Origin: Rodentolepis nana
Taxonomy: Eukaryota > Platyhelminthes > Cestoda > Cyclophyllidea > Hymenolepididae
DNA: 15,626 bases
Reading direction: 5' to 3'
NCBI GenBank assembly: GCA_900617975.1
Contig: UZAE01001043.1
Location: 1-15,626, forward strand
The notes under the pieces are model-generated. The model ran no database searches. It saw nothing but the letters and a program-made list of their open reading frames with translations, and was not told the DNA's origin. A program made the position numbers and the translations under genes. Positions 1 to 7,900 of this stretch are shown one piece after another (within the stretch, counting starts at the first letter, position 1; the number at the start of each line of letters is the position of its first letter).

Positions 1-244
1 ATGAATTCATGTCATGGCAATTTAAACTAGGTGAATCGGCACCATATCTCAATTCGTTGCAAATAATTAAACATATCCTTACAACGCAATCTGTCCACTC
101 TGTTTTCTGTCAAGTGAATAAACCTTTTGTGCTGCAACATACAGTGATATGGTAGCACGTCTACTCGTTTAACAATTAGGTGCAGCATCAGCCGTGCAGT
201 GTGTAGCTCAAATGCAAGAAATGCTTCTACTGATCTGGCAAACT

Positions 245-605
245 ATGCCATATTATTTATTTATATCGAATGGTAGGCGTTTTGATAGTTATCATTAGCC
301 TTTTAGTTGGCTTCAGGCTTCACAGAGAGGAGGTGGAACATCAAAGTGACAAAAAGTCGAGAGGGGGGAAAAGAAGAGTGATTTACAGATGTAAAAGAGA
401 CAGACAGACACAAAGGCATAGAAAAGGTAAGATGGGTACTATGAAAGGGATCGAGTATTACAAATAGTCGGGTCTTAGTGATTTGAAGTCAGAAGTCAAC
501 TGCCAGTAAATAGACTTTTTGCCGTATGAGTTTATGTTGCCCAGGGTGCACCAAGTGGAGGTAAGTCTATTGCGCACCCCAGTAGGCCATATTATGATAT
601 ATTAA
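245..605 (+). repeat. Dispersed repeat, left copy
   Basis: The strand shown here matches the reverse complement of roughly 14965-15340 over more than 300 bp. Shared blocks include the stretch after AGGCGTTTT at 275, the GAGAGGAGG and GTGACAAAAAG block near 325-360, the AGACAGACAGACACAAAGGC block near 400-417, GAAGTCAGAAGTCAACTGCC at 484-503, and the TTGCCCAG, GTGCACCA and GGAGGTAAGTCTA blocks at 538-580. The left copy has about 25-30 extra bases near 450-480. A 65-codon frame at 270-467 crosses it. The right copy keeps part of the same frame, but neither contains a recognisable domain, so it is probably not a gene. I cannot name the class. No terminal inverted repeat or target-site duplication is evident, so the ends given are approximate. 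Confidence 0.85.
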
Positions 606-1109
606 TAAAATGAAAGATTAATTTGTGCTTACCTAGAAAATGGCGGTGGTATGCAAATGTGTTTCTGAATACGTAAATACGAGACGTAATGAAAAAAAAT
701 GTGCAAAAAGTAAACATTGGCAATGCATAATTAACAATAAGGTAGATTTAATGTGTAAGAATGGAAAATATATTTCAAAAGAACAATTGGTTATTAATCT
801 CATCTAAAGTTGAACTGATATTTAATTTCCACTTTCTTACAAATTAGCAAAATACTAAGTAGGTTTAAGAAAAGTTTAACGAATGCATATGAATAGCATG
901 CGATGCTAGTAAATATCTTCTAAAGTAGATATTAATATAGAATTTTAAAATAAACGTTATCTTAAAATTAAAAGCAAGAATTTTTAAACGAAAATAGTGT
1001 TTCTATCAATAATTGTTTCGTCGGCGTATCAAGTTTGACCTTTACCAGCTGACTTTGTTGCGCATTGGGTCTTGTGATATTTGATTAAGCACATTTGATA
1101 TATTTTAAA
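606..1109. other. AT-rich upstream region of PSMA3
   Basis: This is a very AT-rich stretch with no convincing open frame. It should contain the PSMA3 promoter and 5' UTR, but I see no TATA box at a credible distance. The last 80 bases, roughly 1020-1100, are less AT-rich and contain TTGACCTTT. Whether the transcript is trans-spliced cannot be decided, because no strong pyrimidine-AG acceptor stands directly before the start codon. Confidence 0.4.
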
Positions 1110-2253
1110 ATGAGCTCCATCGGTACTGGGGTAAGTTATTGCCAATTTATTTTAACTTTTATCAGTATGATCTTTCAGCTTCTCAATTTTCGCCAGAAGG
1201 GAAGGTTTTTCAGATCGAATATGCTTACAAAGCTGTTGAAAATAGCGGGTAAATTTTTATTACATATTACCTTGTCTAGGACTGCTGTTGCGCTTAAGGG
1301 TAAAGATGGTGTAGTTTTTGCTGTTGAAAATATTGTCTTGTCCAAATTATATGAACCTGGTTGTGTCAAAAGGACCTTTTCCATTGATGAACATATTGGA
1401 ATGGTATGTTCAGTCGTTGTCCGTCTCACTTCTCTAGGCTTTCGCCGGTCTTCAATCTGATGTTAAAGCTCTCGTACAAGTTGCCAGAGACGAGTGCATG
1501 AGTTACAGGGAAAATTATGGGGGACCTATTCCCGCTAAAGTATGATTATTGTTATGTATTAATTATTGTCCCATGCTTTAGCACCTTTGTGAACGAGTGG
1601 CCATGCACATCCATTTGTATACTATGTACAGTGCTATTAGACCATTTGGTGTTTCCATTTTGCTTGGATCTTACGAAAATGATGGCGCGCATTTGTACGT
1701 CATTGAACCTTCTGGAATGTATTATGTAGGCATTTGTGATTTTAACAATTGCATTATAACCACTTTTTTGCTGCTTGCATAATGATTTTACTTCGCTTTA
1801 AAATTTTAGGCGTATGGTGGCTGTGCTATTGGAAAAGCCAGGCAGAATGCCAAGACGGAAATGGAACAGATTAAACTCTCTGAAATGACCTGCCAAGATC
1901 TTATCAAGGAAGCGGCTAAAATGTAAAGATTTACGTTTTATTGTGTCTCTCTTGTGTTTTAAACGATTTTCAATTCATTTAAACTTCTTATTTTAGCATA
2001 TACACTGTTCATGACGAGATTAAAGATAAATCATTCGAATTGGACCTTAGCTGGGTTGGATCTCGTACGTAGCTACAATCTATAACTCATTTACGTGCCT
2101 TTTCGCTAATACTTGTCAAGTGGTTATTTTTCCATAGATACTGGAGGAAAACACGTGGTGGTTCCAAAGGATGTTCATCAGGAAGCTGAGGAATATGCCA
2201 AACGTTCTCTTGAAGAATCCGCTGACCTTGACGAAGAAATTGGCATGCTGTAA
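1110..2253 (+). CDS. PSMA3: 20S proteasome subunit alpha type-3 (8 exons)
   Basis: This gene encodes a structural alpha-ring subunit of the 20S core proteasome; alpha subunits gate substrate entry and are not catalytic. Exons by GT..AG and reading-frame continuity are 1110-1130, 1166-1248, 1280-1403, 1438-1539, 1582-1725, 1810-1922, 1997-2064 and 2138-2253. They total 771 nt and encode 256 aa; the human protein has 255. The product starts [19 protein letters not shown], the alpha-subunit N-terminal signature with the gate Tyr8-Asp9, followed by [20 protein letters not shown]. Later come [37 protein letters not shown] and [18 protein letters not shown], all aligning with PSMA3. The C-terminus keeps the family's acidic tail. 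Introns are 35, 31, 34, 42, 84, 74 and 73 nt, lengthening towards the 3' end. The exon 1 boundary is fixed by family homology, not by the open frame, which runs into intron 1. Confidence 0.96.
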
Positions 2254-2300
2254 ACCCCACATGTTTTTTTGTTGATAAAGCCCGTTTAATAACTTATTCA

Positions 2301-2306
2301 ATTAAA
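2301..2306 (+). terminator. Likely polyadenylation signal of PSMA3
   Basis: ATTAAA lies 48 nt after the PSMA3 stop codon and is followed by an A-run, a plausible cleavage region. ATTAAA is the commonest variant of the animal signal. The resulting 3' UTR would be only about 70 nt and would overlap the end of the opposing gene. Confidence 0.5.
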
Positions 2307-2312
2307 AAAACC

Positions 2313-2318
2313 TTTATT
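2313..2318 (-). terminator. Polyadenylation signal of the convergent coiled-coil gene
   Basis: TTTATT on the plus strand reads AATAAA on the minus strand, about 128 nt downstream of the stop codon of the gene at 2446-3007. It lies within 20 nt of the PSMA3 signal, so the two mature 3' UTRs probably overlap. Confidence 0.55.
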
Positions 2319-2445
2319 GAAACAATAACAGATTATATAGGGAGATGGGGGTGTGTTCAGATACTTTGCTGAATGGCCTGATAGTTGACTTGTAGAGCTT
2401 CTATATCTCTTGAAAAGAATATTTAATTACTACGAAGTTAGTGTC

Positions 2446-3007
2446 TTACATATCTGGAAGTTCAAAATCCTTAGTTTCAGGAATACTGAGTTCAGTGAAA
2501 ATGGGATTTTGCAGTTTTAGGTATTCTCCGTTGAATTGGCTCCGTACTGAATTCATTTGAGCTTTGCATTTAGTTACTTTGCCTTCGAGTTCGCGTTCTG
2601 ATTCCTGATTTTGGACGAATGTTTTTTGTAGTTTGTCGTTTTTAGCATTCAAGATTTGGAGTTTGTTGATAAGGAGTTGTTTCCTTTCTCGAAGTACTGC
2701 ACTTTGCATTTTAACTTCCGAATGCTCCTTCTCAACTATTTGGATAGGTGAATGATGAGGACAGCATACCTGTTTTGAGTTCTTTTTCAGCGACGGAAGA
2801 TTTGTTTTCAATTTCCTTAAGCCGGGCTTCCAAGCATGAGCGCTCTACAAATAAATGTCGAGCAGAATTAGCATTTTCAATGGGAGTCCTATTAATCTCC
2901 TGAAATGGATTTCGCCTACCTTTCATATGCTTTTCAATTGCTTGTGTTAGGAAAGAGAAGGATAATTCCGGAGTTTGCATTTCTTTTAGCTTAAAGTTAA
3001 CAAGCAT
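2446..3007 (-). CDS. Small coiled-coil protein, unidentified (2 or 3 exons)
   Basis: Exon 3007-2770 joins exon 2735-2446 across a 34-nt GT..AG intron (2736-2769), giving 175 aa from the ATG at 3005-3007. Splicing rescues the frame: the first exon alone runs to a stop inside the intron, and the joined product reads through ENKSSVAEKELKTVEKEHSE without a break. From about residue 60 to 155 the protein is rich in Glu, Lys, Gln and Leu with heptad-like spacing, for example RERKQLLINKLQILNAKNDK and ESERELEGKVTKCKAQMNSV, a typical long coiled coil. The N-terminal part holds NPFQEINRTP and the C-terminus ends in an acidic FELPDM tail. I do not recognise the family; a kinetochore, centrosome or cilium adaptor would fit this architecture but is not supported. 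An in-frame stop lies 8 codons above the ATG, next to an acceptor (AG at 3029-3030). A short first exon at 3312-3320 (ATG TTA CAA then GTGAGT) would splice in phase and add 10 residues. Confidence 0.7.
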
Positions 3008-3028
3008 ATTAATAATTCTCGTGTCTTT

Positions 3029-3440
3029 CTAATAAGGGTCTTAAGCAGATAAAACGAGTCGCTGTTTGACTTGACCACATTCATCAGGTAGTAATATTTG
3101 TTGCCTGTTTCGGAACTATCGTCCCATCAGTTTGCTGCCTGATTATGATAAGCACTTCAATACACTATGCCTATTTTGATGTGCTAATTAAGGAAAGCCA
3201 CATCTGATAACTGCGGGTTGAGGTGAGCAATCGGAAATATACTAGGCGGAAGTATATAACCTTTTCTATTTAATTAAATAAATTCCTCTCAATATATGAA
3301 CTACTACTCACTTGTAACATGACCAATATCAAAAATACGGTGGCATAAGCTTGAAAGCTTCAAAGCGATATGCAAGAATTGCTACGGATTAAGCTGTCCG
3401 AAACAGTGATAGTTTAAAATAACGTGATATAATCAACGTC
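3029..3440. other. 5' flank or possible first intron of the coiled-coil gene
   Basis: There is no coding signal beyond the possible 9-nt first exon at 3312-3320 on the minus strand. If that exon is used, 3029-3311 is a 283-nt intron with a GTGAGT donor. Otherwise this stretch is 5' flank. Confidence 0.3.
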
Positions 3441-3529
3441 TATCGAATTAGAGGTCTATATCCTGGGGTTGTAGTTGCATGTGAATCTCAGTAAATTCTA
3501 TTATGATATACAAAAAGATAATACTAGCT

Positions 3530-3613
3530 ATTCGAGTGGAGTGTCGAGAACGCCTTCTGTAGTCTCGAGAATCGAGGACTTTCTTTTGATGCTTTGCAAG
3601 TATAAAAGGGGGT
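3530..3613 (+). promoter_or_regulatory. TATA box with heat-shock-element-like half sites
   Basis: GTATAAAAGGGGG at 3600-3612 is a textbook TATA box. Upstream at 3531-3575 are several GAA/TTC-type pentamers in alternating orientation: GTC-GA-GAA-CG-CCT at 3543-3555 and CTC-GA-GAA at 3564-3571. Each matches the inverted-repeat heat shock element with one mismatch in a half site. The arrangement resembles a strongly inducible promoter, but the elements are imperfect and no heat-shock protein frame follows. An A-rich stretch at 3715-3760 resembles a heat-shock leader. Confidence 0.35.
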
Positions 3614-3616
3614 ATA

Positions 3617-3817
3617 ATGGACGCTTCTATGGAACTGAATTTTCCTCACCGAGTCTCTCCTTTTCATAATTTTGACAGCCAATTTAACTTTGACATTCAA
3701 CCAACGAAGGAGCTTATAAAACACAACTCAACTGAACAAACTTTAAAACAAGAGACGCCAAAAAGTCTATGCCAATTCAGAAATTCACGGTATCTTATTT
3801 GCAGACACAAAGGCTAA
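3617..3817 (+). other. Open frame of 66 codons below the TATA box; coding status uncertain
   Basis: The frame starts with MDASMELNFPHRVSPFH and ends in ICRHKG. No family is recognised. The first ATG is only about 10 nt below the TATA box, so a transcript from that TATA (start expected near 3630) would lack it. The next ATG in frame (3629) is borderline. An alternative short frame opens at ATG 3769. It may be chance or the relic of an inducible gene. Confidence 0.15.
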
Positions 3818-3877
3818 TCAGTACAAGTATAAATATAATTTACAAGACCACCACACAAAGACAGACGCGAAAGGAAA

Positions 3878-4267
3878 TCAATTCAAATGAGAAGGGACAT
3901 TTCTGCAGATAAGAGCAGCACTCATTTGACGGGAGAAGACCACTCCATGATTCAGCCGACAGACATTTGATAGCTTTCCAAATCGCTGAACAAAGCAGGA
4001 TGCAATGTGAGTGAGAAATTGGACAGAGAGAGAAGCATCTGATTTTCTTTTCTGTAGCACAGATGCCATTTGAGAGGATAGCAGTGCCACCCTCTTTCCA
4101 AGGGGAAGCATTTGATCCCCTAGCCATGTACAACAATCTGATGTGATGAGGGTCAGCTCCTGAAGTGGTGCAGCACAGATGTTGTGGGACATCTTGCGGG
4201 ATATTGCCTCCATCGAGAGATTAAGATCCTCTTCCGTTTCAACTGAAATGAGACTGCACTTAGTCAA
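3878..4267 (-). other. Unassigned open frame, possible exon
   Basis: This is a 390-nt stretch without stops on the minus strand, unusually long for this AT-rich sequence. The first in-frame ATG (at about residue 18) begins MEAISRKMSHNICAAPLQEL, and the frame ends CRNVPSHLN. A good acceptor (CTCATTTCAG) lies in the frame just before GTT GAA ACG GAA GAG, so it could be a terminal exon. No upstream exon or start codon could be joined with confidence, and no family is recognised. It lies downstream of the TONSL stop on the same strand, so an alternative TONSL 3' exon is possible but speculative. Confidence 0.25.
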
Positions 4268-4426
4268 AAGATAAGTGGAATGCTTGGCAAATTATCTTTG
4301 TTTAATAATATAATCATATATGATAAATTCACGTTCAAGTGTAAATTTCTTTGCAAAATCTACACAATATAGGACTTCTTAATCAAAACGAACTGTTACA
4401 ACAATTAGGTTAATGTGGATGCAAAG

Positions 4427-4725
4427 CTTGAACAAGTGGAAATCTAAGCACCTCAAAGTATACTCATCTTCACATTCCTTGTTGGATCAGGGACAGTGAT
4501 GAAGGTGGCAAGACAATTGCTTTCTCTAAGATCTTATACTCTTTAATGGCTCTTGGTCCCTATTCCGATCTTTCATGCATCTCTCCTCCATATGAACTTG
4601 CCTGTTCTTTGGTAAAAACCTCTTTAGATCACACCTCCTACACTTGCATCCTCTTTTACTACGCCCGACTTAGTCACTTTAGCAAGAAATGTGGTGGAAT
4701 TTGTCAATATGAAAAGAAGCAGTAA
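4427..4725 (+). other. Stop-free plus-strand frame without a start codon
   Basis: Reading from just after the TGA at 4424-4426, about 98 codons stay open to a TAA near 4723-4725. The frame includes DSDEGGKTIAFSKILYSLMA and, later, cysteine-containing segments such as CILFYYARLSHF and CGGICQYEKK. It lacks an early ATG. It is antisense to the TONSL 3' flank. No domain is recognised. It could be an exon, a decayed mobile-element fragment or chance. Confidence 0.15.
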
Positions 4726-4959
4726 ATAGCGGACAACATAGGTCCACAAACGCATACACGAGTGCTATATTATACAAAGCACGCTAAACCAATTAATAAC
4801 GTAAGAATGCTATCGTATGCTTCTTACTGTCCATTTGATCCTCGGAAGTAAAACCCAATGGCATAATAGCAACGCTGGATGACGCATTTGTGGAGACCAA
4901 TAAGGAAAAGGTGACGTCTAGAAAAGTACGTACTCGAATAAAGAAGCTCAGTCAAGATT

Positions 4960-7900
4960 TCATGTCAATACAATAGCCCTTGCCCCGTTAGATAGAGGCT
5001 TAGGATTATTACTATTAGCGTCTAGGTGTCGACAAGAATTACCCAAGGGAGCATCAATAGTAATCGCCGTTAAAGCTGATGTTGCCTGAGCGCTTGTTGA
5101 AATTAATTTGGCCCAAACATTTGGATCTTTGAGTCGAGGGTTTCCGTCGCAGCGCAATGTTGTAAGTGTTGTACTAGGCGCTGCAAGTAATCTCTGGAAG
5201 CTTGTTAGGCACCCTTCGGTCAGGTTGCAGTCGCTAATATCGAGAGTTTGGATGGTGAACCTTCCCTAAAATTATATAAGCATATTAAATATCAAGTACT
5301 TGAAAAACAAGTACGTGAAGAGAATATATATTATGAACCGTTTGAAGTAATCGCGGTTTTACGCCTAATTCATGATGAATGGTTCACTAATTCGAAGAAG
5401 GGGACTCCCTCGAACGTACAACAACACCATTGAAACCCCCCCCCCATTCTCGCAGATGGATTGGTACCTCAGAGGCAAACGGTTTACCCGATGACCATTT
5501 ATTTGTCAATGGTAAGCATTATTCTCGAGAATCACTAGCAAACACATTAAATGGAGGTAATATTTCAGAAATGTCAAATTTTATTTACGTAAATTGAATC
5601 TGCACTCAGATTGGTTTGCCTTAAATTACCGCGGAAGAAATGAAAATAGGTTTAAAGAACGACACGCATGATGTCTTTGTAATTTCAATAAGATTCAATT
5701 GGGAGTCAACTTCAAATATAACAGTCGCATTATTCATAAGGTACCTGGTAGAAGACACGAGGGAAGTCCATGAAGCTCTACAGTACTTGTTAAAGATAAC
5801 GAATAAGTAGACTAACTGTAAGATGTACTTACGGAATCTAAGAACCGTGCCAAGCATCCAATAAACGCATCTCCAGATGGATTTTCTGTCACTTGCACGG
5901 AATAGTCCTCTCGAAGAAGCCAGCTCTCAGCCAAGGTGTTCTCAATCTTCCCTTCGCCCAGCGCAACACTTCTACGGAGATACAGCGTGTGAAGAGATGA
6001 GAAGTTAGGGCGATTTCGTTTTACTGATGGTGGAATTAGAAGATCAAGCAAGAAATCATCATCTGTAGAAAGTAATTTCGATGATAGTGGATTTAAACTC
6101 AAATCCAATTCAGTGAGTTGCGCAAATGTAAAAGCTGGTTGGTCACCTATAAAAAATAACAAAATGGAGACATCCAGATAAAAACAGGACCTTTTGAACC
6201 CATTCAAGACAATACCTAAATATAGCGTATTATGGAGGGAATGTTACCAAAATAAAATTTCTAGCTGGCCTCAAAGCCGCAACCAGTCACTTATACTCGT
6301 CAAAAAAATCTACTCAAATAAAATAAGTAGCGCAACCACCCATGTCATATCAGGCGTTAGCTTTCTTCTAGCATCAGAGAAATTGGTACTGAGTTTTAAA
6401 ATAAAGGAGTATAAAGAAGCAAGACAAGTTACATTTTTGCTCGTGAAAATCGGGAAAGACAACACTATGTTTAACTTTCTTCGCTATTTGGTACATTGCA
6501 TCTGTAATATGAGCATGCAGTTAATAACAATAAGGTAAAACTTACTGTCAGCTGAATTGCAGAGGAACATTGCATCAGTATTTCCTCCTCGTGACATAGT
6601 GGATATCTCCCAAATTGTAGGAGTTATACCACAATTGACCAACTTTAAACTGGTTAAATTTGGACAAAGTGTGAGCAGTCGGGAGAGCTTGGGAGAAGAC
6701 GAACCACCAAAATCGAATCCTGGAGTATCAAGTCCTGTTAACCAAGTAGTTGACGATCCATCAGAATTCGTAGGTTGGACAAAGAGAGGATTGTGGTCGA
6801 GACATAGATGGGTGAGATGATTTGACCTAAAACGATAATTGGATTATTGACCAATGCCTTCAAATCTTATTAAAGAAGTGTTGGCAAGAGTTGACTTGGG
6901 TATAGAGAAGGCACCTTAGAGCCACTCTTAGGGGGAACCCTGGTAGAACAGAACTAACCATTGCGGGTGGCTATCGAAGTCAGTGACTGTGAATAGATGA
7001 GCATCGATCTTGTAACTTGACAAACATACACGCTGATCACTGTCACCGATGCACCATTTTCAAATGTACATTTCAGGGAGCTCTCTGATTTATAAACTCG
7101 CGTTCTGTGACCTCTCTACCATCTAGTAGGACAGACATCTCAATCACTGGATTGGCATCAATGTGCATCGGTAAAGCAATAGCCCGTCACTACTTTATGA
7201 CATTTAATAACTTACTCATTTCTCCCGGAAGTAAGAAGTGTCAGCACGCCATCCAAAGTGAGGATATTAGAGGCTAAAGAGAGTTCTTTTAAATTTGGTG
7301 TCAAAAGTTTCGAAAAGACCGAAAACAAAGCCGAACTGCCTGCAGAAGAACTACTCTTCAGGGATAGTAGATTCCCTAAAAAATAGATAGAACTATAACT
7401 AAAAAATTAATTACCATCAAGATTGAGCTTCGTAAGAGGCCGGCTTTCGGACCTGACTTTCAAATACTCTGTGAGAGCGCTCGCACAACCTTCGGCTTCG
7501 AGAGCTTTAAAAGAGAGGTTAAGAAAACCAGTCTCGACAGCAAGGATTATGGATTGACGAATATGTGAAGGAAGATGGCTTAAGTTGGCTTTCATAGCAA
7601 TAGAGTTCTCCTTTGATACGTCTAAGATAAACACAAAGTGTGAATAACCTCAAAATTCGAATCAGGCACATCAAATCCAGCTACAACTTACTTGTCGCTG
7701 GAACTTGAGATCGGCTATCAGAAGGCGCATGTAAAAGAGAGAGAGGAGCAGGTTTCGATTTTTTGACAATTTCAGCCATTAATTCAGGCGTATTGGAGGT
7801 GGATTGTGGAAGAACCGCGCAAAGTAGATCAGTGGGTAAAAGGAGAGCCCCATCAGATGTGCGAATGCGAATTTGTGTGCCCAAGGGAATGGTAGAATCC

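Noticed and set aside
1..244. Possible exon after CAATTAG near 180
   Set aside because: The frame is short, ends in a stop next to the repeat and has no donor or homologue to support it.
270..467. 65-codon frame starting with a hydrophobic stretch, resembling a small membrane protein
   Set aside because: It lies in the dispersed repeat, and the second copy does not keep the N-terminal part or the stop position.
1030..1045. AAGGTCA-type nuclear-receptor half sites upstream of both PSMA3 and TONSL
   Set aside because: The 7-base motif is too short and common to support a shared regulator.
1175..1429. Minus-strand open frame of 84 codons across PSMA3 exons 2-3
   Set aside because: It is a shadow of the well-conserved PSMA3 coding frame.
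2885..2916. Possible 31-nt intron in the coiled-coil gene (GTAGGC to AATAG on the minus strand)
   Set aside because: Removing it shifts the frame into an early stop, whereas the unspliced frame continues through the coiled coil.
5436..5445. Run of ten C
   Set aside because: A simple homopolymer in an intron, possibly also of uncertain length from sequencing; no function is implied.
6194..6538. Plus-strand open frame of 114 codons inside TONSL intron 14
   Set aside because: It lies wholly in an intron, shows no domain and has a composition expected from AT-rich DNA.
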